A stretch of DNA of 64,000 nucleotides, taken from JAXLQL01 sp046331625. GTDB lineage: Bacteria > Acidobacteriota > Terriglobia > Bryobacterales > Bryobacteraceae. Of the stretch, positions 51,354 to 59,675 are shown one piece after another (the stretch's first letter is position 1; each line of letters opens with the position of its first letter). The stretch lies in the NCBI GenBank assembly GCA_046331625.1, contig JAXLQL010000007.1:1-64000 (forward strand), read 5' to 3'. Below the pieces are notes generated by a model. It searched no databases and had not been told where the DNA came from. It was given only the letters and a program-made list of their open reading frames with translations. Position numbers and translations under genes: made by a program.

Positions 51354-51748
51354 TCTTCGTTGATTCGAACATTCCCATGTACCTCGTCGGTGGCGAGCAT
51401 CCGAACAAGAGCCGTGCTGGGTTAATCATCGAGCGGGAAATCGCGTCTGGCCAGGTTTTGGTCACCGATGCTGAAGTATTTCAGGAAATCCTCCACAGAT
51501 ACGTTTCAATCGATCGGCGAGAGGCAATCGACCCTGCCTTCCAAGTTCTCCTCGACTTGATTGACGACGTGTTTGCAGTCGATATGAGCGATGTCATCCG
51601 AGCCAGCCAAATCGCTCAACGTGTCAAGCGTATCAGTGCACGAGACGCAATCCATGTCGCGACCATGGAGCGGCATGCAGTCCGGTCGATACTGAGCTTC
51701 GACTCGGATTTTGATGATTGGCCTAGCCTGCACCGAATTTTTCAGTAG
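51350..51748 (+). CDS. PIN-domain (VapC-like) ribonuclease toxin
   Basis: The 132-residue product begins at a TTG overlapping the antitoxin stop. The PIN acidic residues are seen in MIFVDSNIPMYL (first Asp), in TDAEVFQEIL (Glu region), in SARDAIHVATME (Asp) and in LSFDSDFDDW (last Asp). PIN toxins cleave tRNA or rRNA in a metal-dependent way. The downstream TPR gene is convergent, with its stop codon immediately adjacent. Confidence 0.88.
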   Translation: MIFVDSNIPMYLVGGEHPNKSRAGLIIEREIASGQVLVTDAEVFQEILHRYVSIDRREAIDPAFQVLLDLIDDVFAVDMSDVIRASQIAQRVKRISARDAIHVATMERHAVRSILSFDSDFDDWPSLHRIFQ

Positions 51749-52096
51749 CTACTCTCCCACGCCCTGCCGCGCGAGCATCGCGACCGCCTTGCCGTCCCCT
51801 GCGGCTTCCGCTGCTCGCGCGTGCCGCCAGGCTGCGGAATAGTCGCCGCGCACCGCATACATCTCTGCGAGCGCGACGTGCGCCGGGCCGAAGTCCGTGT
51901 CCAGGGTCACCGCGTGCAGCTCGAGCGCCAGCGCCTCGTCCGCACGCGCCTGGATGCGGTAGAGCTGCGCGAGATTGTGGTATGGGCGGGGGTTCGAAGG
52001 CTCGTGGGAGATCCAGGTCTTTTGCTCACGGATGGCGCCGAGCGTCTGCTCGTCGAGCGCGGGATCGATCAAATCCTTGCGCCAGAACGAGGACAC
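51749..52096 (-). CDS. Small TPR protein
   Basis: The 115-residue protein contains about two tetratricopeptide repeats (PYHNLAQLYRIQARADEALA and PAHVALAEMYAVRGDYSAAW) after a short N-terminal segment with KTWISHEPSNP. It starts six bases after the rpoD stop and is probably co-transcribed with it. It may be a scaffold, but no partner is indicated. Its 3' end abuts the convergent vapC gene with no spacer. Confidence 0.7.
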   Translation of the reverse strand: MSSFWRKDLIDPALDEQTLGAIREQKTWISHEPSNPRPYHNLAQLYRIQARADEALALELHAVTLDTDFGPAHVALAEMYAVRGDYSAAWRHARAAEAAGDGKAVAMLARQGVGE

Positions 52097-52102
52097 CTGC
52101 GC

Positions 52103-53629
52103 CTAGCGAGCCGCCAGCAGCGCCCGCAAATATCGGGCGCGTTCAGGCGACCGCAACTGCCGCAGTGCTTTGGCTTCGATCTGCCGGATCCGCTCGCGGG
52201 TCACGTCGAACTGCTGCCCGATCTCCTCGAGCGTGTGCTCGCGGTCGCACCCGATGCCGAAGCGCAACCGGATCACCTTCTCTTCCTTGGGCGAGAGCGT
52301 CTTGAGAATGTTCGCGGTCTCGTCGCGAACGTTGGTGTCGATGACGGCGTCCACGGGCGAGCCCACCCAGCGGTCCTCGATCAAGTCACCCAGCGCGGAT
52401 TCGCCATCGCGGCCGACGGGCGTTTCGAGCGAAACCGGGTCGCGCGAAATGGTCTTCAGCTTCTGGACCTTCTCCACCGGAATGTCCATCCGGCGGCTGA
52501 TCTCCTCGTTTGACGGAGCACGGCCCATTTCCTTTTCGAGCTCACGAGTGGCTCGCAGGAACTTGTTCATGCTCTCGTTCATGTGGACCGGGATGCGGAT
52601 GGTCCGGCTCTGGTCGGCGATGGCGCGAGTGATCGCCTGGCGGATCCACCAGGTCGCGTAGGTGGAGAATTTATAGCCGCGGCGATATTCGAACTTGTCG
52701 GCGGCGCGCATCAGGCCGATATTGCCTTCCTGGATCAGGTCGAGCAAGTGCAGGCCGCGATTGACATACTTCTTGGCCACGGAGACGACAAGACGAAGGT
52801 TCGCCTCGACGAGGTCTTTCTTGGCGCGCTCGGCCTCGAGCTCGCCTTGGCGGATGACGGTGAGCGTCTTGCGCAGGTCCCCGATGGGAGCGCCCGCGGT
52901 GGCCTCGCGTTTGCGCAGTTCGCGTTTGAGTTCGCGAGCCCGCGCCTGAGCGGTTTGGGACCGATTATCGGAAGCCCTCTGAAACTCGGTCTCGAGCTGC
53001 GCCATTTCTTCCACGGCGCGTTCGAGCTCCCGCGAGAAATCACGCCACTTGGTGAGCACCCACGGGATCTCGCGAATCAGGCGCGAAACCTCCACACGGG
53101 TGCGGCTCCACCTATAGTGCCACTTGCGGCGAAGCTTCTTGTTGCTGGCCGGAGCGTCTTCGAGCTTTTCAAAAGCCTGACCTTGCTTCTTCTGGGCGGT
53201 GGCCAGTTCGCCGAACTGCTCGAACACTTCCTTGCGCCGCTTCATGTCGGCGGGGGTTCCTTCTTCCACGTCGCCGAGGTCAACGATGTCGTCGAGCGTC
53301 TCTGGGTTTTTCTTGACTTGATCGATCGAATCGAGAATCAGCAGTTGCACCAGCGCGGACCGGCTGAGCGCTTTCTGCATGCGGAGCTTGCCGCGCTCCA
53401 TCTTGCGGGCGAGGTCGACTTCGCCTTCCCGGGTGAGGAGGGGCACGGCACCCATTTCACGGAGATACACCCGAACTGGGTCATCCGTGTAGATCGATTC
53501 TTCTTGTGGAGCTGCCTGAAAATCTTCGCCGTCGTGCGCTTCCTCGGGGTGGAAGAATGGTGTTTCTTCGTCAAAAGGGAGGCTTAACGGTTCTGCTTCG
53601 CCTAGGTATTGGTCATCGAAGTGATCCAC
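52103..53629 (-). CDS. rpoD: Primary sigma factor RpoD (sigma-70)
   Basis: A GTG start with GGAGGT 8 nt upstream gives 508 residues. Region 1.2 (DPVRVYLREMGAVPLLTREG), region 2 (EANLRLVVSVAKKYVNRGLH, GYKFSTYATWWIRQAITRAI), region 3 (ELEKEMGRAPSNEEISRRMD) and region 4 (LTLEEIGQQF-like: HTLEEIGQQFDVTRERIRQI) are all present. The classical region 1.1 fold is not evident: the first 50 residues are a short acidic tail rich in Asp and Glu. A 170-residue non-conserved region lies between regions 1.2 and 2. It directs housekeeping transcription. A likely promoter lies about 190 nt upstream. Confidence 0.97.
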   Translation of the reverse strand: MDHFDDQYLGEAEPLSLPFDEETPFFHPEEAHDGEDFQAAPQEESIYTDDPVRVYLREMGAVPLLTREGEVDLARKMERGKLRMQKALSRSALVQLLILDSIDQVKKNPETLDDIVDLGDVEEGTPADMKRRKEVFEQFGELATAQKKQGQAFEKLEDAPASNKKLRRKWHYRWSRTRVEVSRLIREIPWVLTKWRDFSRELERAVEEMAQLETEFQRASDNRSQTAQARARELKRELRKREATAGAPIGDLRKTLTVIRQGELEAERAKKDLVEANLRLVVSVAKKYVNRGLHLLDLIQEGNIGLMRAADKFEYRRGYKFSTYATWWIRQAITRAIADQSRTIRIPVHMNESMNKFLRATRELEKEMGRAPSNEEISRRMDIPVEKVQKLKTISRDPVSLETPVGRDGESALGDLIEDRWVGSPVDAVIDTNVRDETANILKTLSPKEEKVIRLRFGIGCDREHTLEEIGQQFDVTRERIRQIEAKALRQLRSPERARYLRALLAAR

Positions 53630-53824
53630 AGAAACCCACCTCCCCTGTCAGAAACCCAATAAAATCAGTAGGGTAGAACACGCCCTGCGCAACGCTCCAC
53701 TTCCGTGTGGGGGGTATTGCTCTCGAAGGTCCCTCGAGCGACCGGCAATCTGTACCGAACCGTACTGTGAGCCGAACAGGCAATCTTGCCGCACACTGTG
53801 CCCACAATAGGACACTGTCAGTAG

Positions 53825-53853
53825 AGTATAACACCGACTCGGCTCCAGGCCAA
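53825..53853 (-). promoter_or_regulatory. Candidate rpoD promoter in the rpoD-nrdR gap
   Basis: The 349-bp gap 53630-53978 has no gene. On the minus strand TTGGCC (53853-53848), 17 bp, TATACT (53830-53825) form a reasonable sigma-70 promoter, giving an rpoD leader of about 190 nt. Imperfect ACACTGT repeats (around 53790-53822) lie downstream of it. Confidence 0.45.
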
Positions 53854-53978
53854 CCCCTTTTCAATGACTTAAGTCCAGGACGCTCCTGTACTTCCGTAAG
53901 CTCCGCGCCTCATCCTCCTGTAAAATCAGTGCGTTCAGCGCGCCCTTATTCTCAGATGCTTTTTGTGAAGACGAGGTT

Positions 53979-54440
53979 TCAGGTCCGCTTCTGACGAACC
54001 AGCGCCTCGAGTTCGCCCAGGAAAGCTTCCACGTCCTGAAAGTCGCGATAGACGGACGCGAACCGGACGTAGGCGACCTTGTCGAGCGTGCGCAAGCGCT
54101 CGGCGAGGATTTCTCCTATTTCTGTAGTTGAAATCTCTCGATCGGCACTTTCGGCGAGCCTGCTCTCGATCTCGTCGACAATCTCGGCCAGCTTCCCCAT
54201 GCTCACCGGGCGCTTCTCGCAGGCTTTGAGCAGCCCGGTCAACACCTTCTGGCGCTCGAACTTCTCCCGCCGGCCGCCCTTCTTGATCACCATATAAGGG
54301 ATCTCGTCAATGCGCTCGTAGGTGGTGAACCGGCGGTTGCATTTCAGGCACTCCCGCCGCCGCCGAACGACATCGGCTTCTTTGCTCTCGCGCGAATCAA
54401 TCACCTTGTCTTCGCGATGGCCACAAAACGGACAAGTCAT
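53979..54440 (-). CDS. nrdR: Transcriptional repressor NrdR
   Basis: ATG 54440 gives 153 residues, the normal length. The zinc ribbon is MTCPFCGHREDKVIDSRESK with the second Cys pair in RRRECLKCNRRFTTYERI. The ATP-cone domain follows (PYMVIKKGGRREKFERQKVL, GLLKACEKRPVS). NrdR senses ATP/dATP and represses ribonucleotide reductase genes. Its start overlaps the stop of the upstream flippase-like gene by four bases, so both are on one transcript. Confidence 0.97.
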   Translation of the reverse strand: MTCPFCGHREDKVIDSRESKEADVVRRRRECLKCNRRFTTYERIDEIPYMVIKKGGRREKFERQKVLTGLLKACEKRPVSMGKLAEIVDEIESRLAESADREISTTEIGEILAERLRTLDKVAYVRFASVYRDFQDVEAFLGELEALVRQKRT

Positions 54441-55540
54441 TTGCCCGGCTGTCCTTCCTCGCCAATCTGGCGGAGCTTGCTCCATTGGAGACCCTCTTGG
54501 AAGGCGAGGAAGAGCCCCAATGGAACAATAACTACAAATGTAATAATCCAAAGCAACACGGCCATGCCACTGGAGATCTCGAGCGGCATCCCGAAGAGCT
54601 CAGTCAATACCAAGACGGTTACGATCTGAACGCCCCCGCCGACTCCCGGGATCTGCACCACGCCGCCGAACGCGACAAATCCTATAAAAATAAGAATATC
54701 GGTCAGACTGAACCCTGCCGTGTCTGGCAACGCTCTGAAAATACAATAGTTGCACGCAACGATCAGGACCCATTCGAGGATCGAATACCCGAACACACCC
54801 GCCACTGCGCCCCAGCTCTTGGTGGACTCAATTCCTCCGGCGAAGGCATCAATGAACCCGCGGACCTTGAGCCGCAGCGGATCCGGCAGCACCTCAATCG
54901 CCTGGAACACTCGCTCCCGCCCGCGCTCTCCGAACATGCGGAACCCGACCAGCACGGCGACGCACACGAGGCCGATCACCCCGACGAAGTATCCGCCGCC
55001 TTCGAGTACCCAGCTCAAACGGCTCCCGGCCTGAATGCCCGAGGCCCGCACCCTCGACAGCGCGAATCCAAAGATCAACAGCGCCATTAAAAGGTCATAG
55101 ATGCGTTCGAGCAGCCACGCGGCCATCTGAGACGAAAAGGAGACACCCTCTTTACGGGCGATCAGATAGGGCCGGACCATTTCCCCTGGCCGCCCGAATA
55201 GCACGATCGCGGTGAATCCGATGGCGGTGGCAGTGAACAGCCTCCACAAGCCCGGGTGCGGCTGGACGGGCCGAATGAAGATCCGCCAGCGGAAGGCGCG
55301 GCCCACATATGTAAGGAGCGACAACATGAGGGACGCAGCCAGCCACCAGGGGTCAAGCCGGGCAAACACGGCCAGGAAGCGCTGCCACTCGAAGTTCTGC
55401 CCGCCCCAATAGCGGCTAGCAAGCCACAACAGGCCCAGGATCAACGCAATCCCGGCAATGATCCAGAACCGCGCGGCTGCTCGTCGCCCGGCCGGCGGTT
55501 GCGAACTCGTTCGTAAGGAATCGCCTGGTTTCTGCGTCAT
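54437..55540 (-). CDS. Lysylphosphatidylglycerol synthase TM region / flippase-like membrane protein
   Basis: The 367-residue protein has about eight hydrophobic segments (FWIIAGIALILGLLWLASRY, IGFTAIVLFGRPGEMVRPYL, VGVIGLVCVAVLVGF, ILIFIGFVAFGGVVQIPGVG). It matches the UPF0104/AglD2-type family, which includes the flippase domain of MprF. The segments GRPGEMVRPYLIARK and IPGVGGGVQIVTVL are family hallmarks. It probably moves or binds lipid in the cytoplasmic membrane; the lipid is unknown. A perfect TATAAT lies 18 nt before the ATG. Confidence 0.85.
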   Translation of the reverse strand: MTQKPGDSLRTSSQPPAGRRAAARFWIIAGIALILGLLWLASRYWGGQNFEWQRFLAVFARLDPWWLAASLMLSLLTYVGRAFRWRIFIRPVQPHPGLWRLFTATAIGFTAIVLFGRPGEMVRPYLIARKEGVSFSSQMAAWLLERIYDLLMALLIFGFALSRVRASGIQAGSRLSWVLEGGGYFVGVIGLVCVAVLVGFRMFGERGRERVFQAIEVLPDPLRLKVRGFIDAFAGGIESTKSWGAVAGVFGYSILEWVLIVACNYCIFRALPDTAGFSLTDILIFIGFVAFGGVVQIPGVGGGVQIVTVLVLTELFGMPLEISSGMAVLLWIITFVVIVPLGLFLAFQEGLQWSKLRQIGEEGQPGK

Positions 55541-55558
55541 CAGAGTCCTGGCGTGGGT

Positions 55559-55564
55559 ATTATA
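55559..55564 (-). promoter_or_regulatory. -10 box of the flippase-nrdR operon
   Basis: A perfect TATAAT (minus strand) predicts a start at about 55552 and a 12-nt leader before the ATG at 55540. No convincing -35 box is seen at 16-18 bp. Confidence 0.5.
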
Positions 55565-55713
55565 GTCACTGGCGCTGGATCAGCGATACTGGCGCGGTTC
55601 GCGCCATCCACGGGAGCATTGCAAATCCCGTGAACTTCTCATGATAAATCCTCGTTCCTCCTGGTGGAAGACAAAACGGTTCCAGACGGAGCCGATACCA
55701 GGAGCAACGGACC

Positions 55714-56418
55714 ATGTCGGCAGCAGTAGCGGCAATCGTCGGGGTCAGGCCGGGGGCGGCAGGGGAAAGCCGCGCCCAGGGCGCCTCATGGCTGCCGAAA
55801 TGGCTGGGAAAGGGGCGCCGCGTCGACGGCAAGCCTGGATGGGGAAACACTGTGGAAGCCGACGCTAGATTGGTGGAGCGTTGCCTTGCCGGCGATGGCT
55901 CTGCCTGGGAAGAGTTGGTCCGCACACACACGCGCCGCGTTTACGGAATCTGCTATCGCTTCACCGGTTCCGACGCCGAAGCGCAAGATATCACGCAGGA
56001 CGTTTTCGTCCGCGTGTTCCAAACCTTGAAAAGTTTCCGCGCCGGCGAGGGCTCGTTCTCCGTTTGGGTCACCCGCATGACCCGGAACCTGCTCATCGAC
56101 AACTACCGCCGCTCGAAGCTTCGGCGCATGACCGATTCGCTCGAGGATCAACTGCCCACCATCGAGGAAAAGCCGACGCACTCCACGCGAACCGAGGGGA
56201 TGCTCGAGGGGCGAGAGGCGAGCGAGATCCTGCAAGGGGCGTTGCAACGGATGTCTCCCGAGTTGCGCGAAGCCGTGGTGCTGCGCGACCTCGAGGAGAT
56301 GGAGTATAAAGAGATCGCCGATACGCTGAAGGTGCCCGAGGGTACCGTGAAGTCACGCATCAACCGCGGGCGCGCCGAACTCGGCCGCATATTGCGAAAG
56401 CTGAAAGTAGTCTTGTAA
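55714..56418 (+). CDS. ECF-type RNA polymerase sigma factor
   Basis: ATG 55714 follows an AGGAG site and gives 234 residues with a 46-residue basic extension. A GTG at 55852 is the alternative that yields a standard RpoE-length protein. Region 2 is clear: RVYGICYRFTGSDAEAQDIT QDVFVRVFQ and FSVWVTRMTRNLLIDNYRRS. Region 4 follows with MSPELREAVVLRDLEEMEYK and EIADTLKVPEGTVKSRINRG. It transcribes a regulon under control of the anti-sigma factor encoded directly next to it. A GAACTT hexamer at 55632-55637 resembles an ECF -35 box, but no matching -10 is clear. Confidence 0.92.
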   Translation: MSAAVAAIVGVRPGAAGESRAQGASWLPKWLGKGRRVDGKPGWGNTVEADARLVERCLAGDGSAWEELVRTHTRRVYGICYRFTGSDAEAQDITQDVFVRVFQTLKSFRAGEGSFSVWVTRMTRNLLIDNYRRSKLRRMTDSLEDQLPTIEEKPTHSTRTEGMLEGREASEILQGALQRMSPELREAVVLRDLEEMEYKEIADTLKVPEGTVKSRINRGRAELGRILRKLKVVL

Positions 56419-57060
56419 GTGAGCCGTACCAGTCACAATCCGGAAACCTGCGCCGCCATCGAGCCACTTCTGTGCGAACTCGCTGACGGCAGGCTCGGCG
56501 GCGAGACACGCCATCGCGTGGAACACCACCTTGCCGGATGCGGCTCGTGCCGCGAAGTCTATGACGATGCTCGCGCGGCTCTTTCGTTTCTCGGTGGCGT
56601 GGATGCACCCGAGCTTCCCGAGGGGCTGGTCAACGGGATCCTGAACAAGACGATCGCCGTGCGTGAACAGTTGGGCGAGGCGCCAGCGCCGCGGGCGGAA
56701 CGCACCGGCATCTCGGCGTGGCTTGCTGCGCTGTTCGAACCGATTCTGCAGCCCAAGCTCGCCATGGGAATCGCCATGACGATCCTTTCGTTTTCGATGA
56801 TCGCGCGCATGGCGGGGATCGAGCAGAAGCCGTTCACCGCGGACGATCTGACGCCCTCGCGCATCGTCGCCAATCTCGATACCAAGATTCATCGATTGTG
56901 GGATCGCGCCGTGAAGTACTACGAGAATCTCCGGCTGGTGAATCAAATTCAAGACCGGCTCGATGAATGGTCGGCTAGCGAGGAAGAGAGCCGCCGCAAT
57001 CGCCGGCGCATGGAACCGATCCAGATCGAGGAAGAGCCGAAATCAGGGGGGGCGCAATGA
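56419..57060 (+). CDS. Membrane anti-sigma factor with zf-HC2 domain
   Basis: A GTG directly after the sigma gene TAA starts this 213-residue protein. The N-terminal zinc-finger HC2 motif is ETRHRVEHHLAGCGSCREVY, preceded by CAAIEPLLCELADGRLGG. A central transmembrane helix (KLAMGIAMTILSFSMIARMA) separates it from a 90-residue C-terminal region rich in charged residues. Such proteins hold the ECF sigma factor at the membrane until an envelope signal releases it. Adjacency without spacer supports the pairing. Confidence 0.9.
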   Translation: MSRTSHNPETCAAIEPLLCELADGRLGGETRHRVEHHLAGCGSCREVYDDARAALSFLGGVDAPELPEGLVNGILNKTIAVREQLGEAPAPRAERTGISAWLAALFEPILQPKLAMGIAMTILSFSMIARMAGIEQKPFTADDLTPSRIVANLDTKIHRLWDRAVKYYENLRLVNQIQDRLDEWSASEEESRRNRRRMEPIQIEEEPKSGGAQ

Positions 57061-57106
57061 GATTTTCGAAACGGGAATCCTGCCGCCTCCAGAGAGGACG
57101 CATCCA

Positions 57107-57748
57107 ATGACCAACGCAGCCTTCTGCCGCACCTGCGGCAAAGCACTCTCCGAGGAAGAGAAGGCGCAGCCCGGCAACATCCATTGCGCGGCCTGCAAGC
57201 CCGCCGCGGCTCAGCCCCCCCCAATCCCATCTCCGTATGCGATCCCGCCCGGCCACGACCCCAACGCTCCGTCGCCCGGGCTCGCCTTTCTGCTCGGCCT
57301 GCTGCCTGGCGTGGGCGCTTGCTACAACGGCCAGTTCGCCAAAGGGCTGGTGCATGTCTTCGTGTTCGGCATGCTGATCTCGATCGCCAACGCGCACTTC
57401 AGCCACGATATCGAGCCTCTGATCGTGATGATGATCCTCGCCTGGATCCCCTACATGGCGTTCGAGGCGTACCACACGGCCCAGGCCCGCGCGTCAGGTA
57501 AGGCGGTGGACGAGTTCTCGAGCCTCGTCTCGCTCAAGGCCGGCGGTACGCTGTTGCCCGCCGCGCTCATCGTCTTCGGCGTGATCTTCCTGCTGAACAA
57601 TCTGGAACTGCTGCGCCTGGTGCAGGTGCTGCGCTTCTGGCCCATCGCCCTGATCGCGCTCGGAGTCTACATGTTGATCGAACGCGTGAAGACCACGTCA
57701 CATGACGCCACGCTGGCGCCGCCGATCGACCGCGAGGTGCGCCTATGA
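57107..57748 (+). CDS. Zinc-ribbon membrane protein with TM2-like and LiaF-type transmembrane regions
   Basis: ATG 57107 gives 213 residues. The N-terminal zinc ribbon has CRTCGKALSEEEK and CAACKPA. A Pro-rich linker precedes a TM2-like pair (GLAFLLGLLPGVGACYNGQF AKGLVHVFVFGMLISI) and two C-terminal helices of the DUF5668 type (ALIVFGVIFLLNNLELLRLV). These modules occur in envelope-stress sensors. It is the third gene of the sigma/anti-sigma cluster and is ATGA-coupled to the next gene. Confidence 0.78.
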   Translation: MTNAAFCRTCGKALSEEEKAQPGNIHCAACKPAAAQPPPIPSPYAIPPGHDPNAPSPGLAFLLGLLPGVGACYNGQFAKGLVHVFVFGMLISIANAHFSHDIEPLIVMMILAWIPYMAFEAYHTAQARASGKAVDEFSSLVSLKAGGTLLPAALIVFGVIFLLNNLELLRLVQVLRFWPIALIALGVYMLIERVKTTSHDATLAPPIDREVRL

Positions 57749-57960
57749 ATCCCCTTGCCGCCTACGTCCGCGCCATACGCGGACCCATCGTCCTGATCGT
57801 TCTCGGCATTCTGATGCTGATCGATCACTTCGGAGACATCAGCTTCTGGCGCACGTGGCCCACGCTTCTGATCGTCTTCGGCGTGATGGTGCTGGTGGAG
57901 CGCGCTTTTGGCAAACCCACTGGACCGAACTCGAATCTTCCGGGGGACATTCGGCTATGA
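57745..57960 (+). CDS. DUF5668 (LiaI-LiaF-like) small membrane protein
   Basis: This 71-residue protein is two transmembrane helices (GPIVLIVLGILMLIDHFGDI and FWRTWPTLLIVFGVMVLVER), the DUF5668 module without any soluble domain. It overlaps its neighbours by four bases on both sides, so translation of the three membrane genes is coupled. Confidence 0.75.
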   Translation: MNPLAAYVRAIRGPIVLIVLGILMLIDHFGDISFWRTWPTLLIVFGVMVLVERAFGKPTGPNSNLPGDIRL

Positions 57961-59342
57961 GACGCGGATCTCTGATCGGTCCGCTGTTGCTGATCGTGGT
58001 CGGCCTGCTGTTTCTCGCAAGCAACCTGCGGCCGGAGCTTCCGATCCTCGAACTCATCGGCATGCACTGGCCGTGGGTGCTGATCGGCTGGGGCTTCATC
58101 CGCGTTGCCGAGATCACTCTTTGGCACACTTCCGGAAAGCCACTCCCGGTCAACGGCGTCTCCGGCGGCGAATGGACGCTGGTCGTCTTCCTCTGTCTGC
58201 TCGGATCGTCGGTCTTCTACGCGCATCACTACCGCGACCGGATCAACGTCATCGGCTTTCGCGGCCTCGAAGAGGTGCTCGGCGAATCGCACGACGTCAC
58301 GCACAAAGAAGTGTCCATCGCGGCCGGCAAGACTCCGCGCGTGCTGATCGAAAGCTTCCGCGGCGACGCACGTATCGTCGGCGCCGATACGGAAACCGTC
58401 AAGGCCTCGGGCCGCTCCACCGTGCGGGCTCTTTCGCAGAAGGAGGCCGGCGAAATGTTGGGCAAAGCTTCGCTCGAAGTGGTGCGGCAAGGCGATCTCA
58501 TCGTGATCCGCACCAACCAGGACCGGCTCGATCGCAATCGCAAAGTCCAAGCTACGCTCGAGATCGCGGTACCGCGCGGCGCTTCGCTCGAAGCCCGTGG
58601 CCGGTACGGCGATTTCGACATCTCCGATCTGGCCGGCAACGTCAGCGTCGACAGCGACAACGCTGGAGTTCGGGCTTCCAACATCGGTGGCAACGTTCGC
58701 GTGGACACGCGCCGTGGCGACATCGTGCGCGCGCAGAACGTGAAGGGTACGGTGGAATTGCGCGGCGGCGGCGAAGACATCGAACTCGACACTGTTGCGG
58801 GAACAGTGATGATCGAAGGCCGTTACAGCGGCGAGATCAAGCTGCGTGCGCTCGCCAAGGCTGTGCGCGTCCAAGAGAGCAACACGGAGTTCCGCGCCGA
58901 GAGCGTGCCTGGGCAGATCGTCGTGGGGCGCGGGAACGTGGATGGCACGGGGCTCACGGGGCCATCGACCGTCCGCGCGCGTTCGCGAGACGTGTCGCTC
59001 CGCGACTGCACGGGCTCGATCTCGGTGGAGGTGGAGCGCGGAGACGTCGAACTCCGGCCCGGGCGATTGCCGCTCGCGAAGGTCGACGTGCGGACGAAGT
59101 CCGGCGATATTCGCTTCGAGGTTCCGGAAGGAGCGGCGTTCAGCATCAAGGGTTCGTCACCGAAGGGCGAAGTCGACAACCAGTACGGCGCTCCGCTCGA
59201 GCAGAACTCGCGGAAAATCGAAGGGAAGGTGGGTACGGGTCCGGAGGTGACGCTGACTTCCGAGCGCGGACGCATCGTCGTTTCGAAGGGCGAAGCAGGA
59301 AAGACGCCGGTATCGAAGCCGGGTCCGGCGACATCGCTTTAG
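57957..59342 (+). CDS. DUF5668-DUF4097 membrane protein (LiaF/LiaG-like)
   Basis: ATG 57957 gives 461 residues. An N-terminal DUF5668 pair (RGSLIGPLLLIVVGLLFLAS and MHWPWVLIGWGFIRVAEITL) and a third helix (WTLVVFLCLLGSSVFYAHHY) precede a 350-residue DUF4097 beta-helix with repeated strands such as VSVDSDNAGVRASNIGGNVR and VKGTVELRGGGEDIELDTVA. DUF4097 proteins are putative adhesins or envelope-stress effectors. The gene ends the probable five-gene sigma-anti-sigma-membrane operon. Confidence 0.85.
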   Translation: MRRGSLIGPLLLIVVGLLFLASNLRPELPILELIGMHWPWVLIGWGFIRVAEITLWHTSGKPLPVNGVSGGEWTLVVFLCLLGSSVFYAHHYRDRINVIGFRGLEEVLGESHDVTHKEVSIAAGKTPRVLIESFRGDARIVGADTETVKASGRSTVRALSQKEAGEMLGKASLEVVRQGDLIVIRTNQDRLDRNRKVQATLEIAVPRGASLEARGRYGDFDISDLAGNVSVDSDNAGVRASNIGGNVRVDTRRGDIVRAQNVKGTVELRGGGEDIELDTVAGTVMIEGRYSGEIKLRALAKAVRVQESNTEFRAESVPGQIVVGRGNVDGTGLTGPSTVRARSRDVSLRDCTGSISVEVERGDVELRPGRLPLAKVDVRTKSGDIRFEVPEGAAFSIKGSSPKGEVDNQYGAPLEQNSRKIEGKVGTGPEVTLTSERGRIVVSKGEAGKTPVSKPGPATSL

Positions 59343-59675
59343 CTCGAACGGCACCGAACTGAACTAGCGGCACAGCCAGCGGAGACACGGCTTTCGCACT
59401 TCGCGGAGCTCGCGGTTGGATTTGCGAACTGCCACGCCCGCCTGACTCGCGAAACTGCCGGGGCGGCGCAAATCAACACCGGTGAAGAAGGGGGCGGCCA
59501 GCTGTATGTGGCTCACCGCGCTGGCCGGCCTTCGTCGTTCCAGAGCAAACCGCGAGCGTGAAAACGCCCCACTCCACGGCCGGAAGTTCGCCGCCCGGTT
59601 GCGCCATTCGACTGGACTCGATAACGGGTCATAGAATGCACAGTGGTTCGTATATAGTGTATAATATGACTCAGT
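59343..59675 (+). other. Intergenic region upstream of hipBA
   Basis: This 333-bp region has no gene I can support. A minus-strand frame reading HIQLAAPFFTGVDLRRPG lacks a start or known domain. Its right end carries GATAACGGGTCATAG (59620-59634), repeated with two changes downstream of hipA, and the hipBA promoter. Confidence 0.45.
59637..59665 (+). promoter_or_regulatory. hipBA promoter
   Basis: TGCACA (59637-59642), 17 bp, and a perfect TATAAT (59660-59665). The predicted start at about 59672 is only 4 nt before the ATG at 59676, so the message is nearly leaderless. The surrounding TATATAGTGTATAATAT is AT-rich and partly symmetric, a plausible HipB site. Confidence 0.65.
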
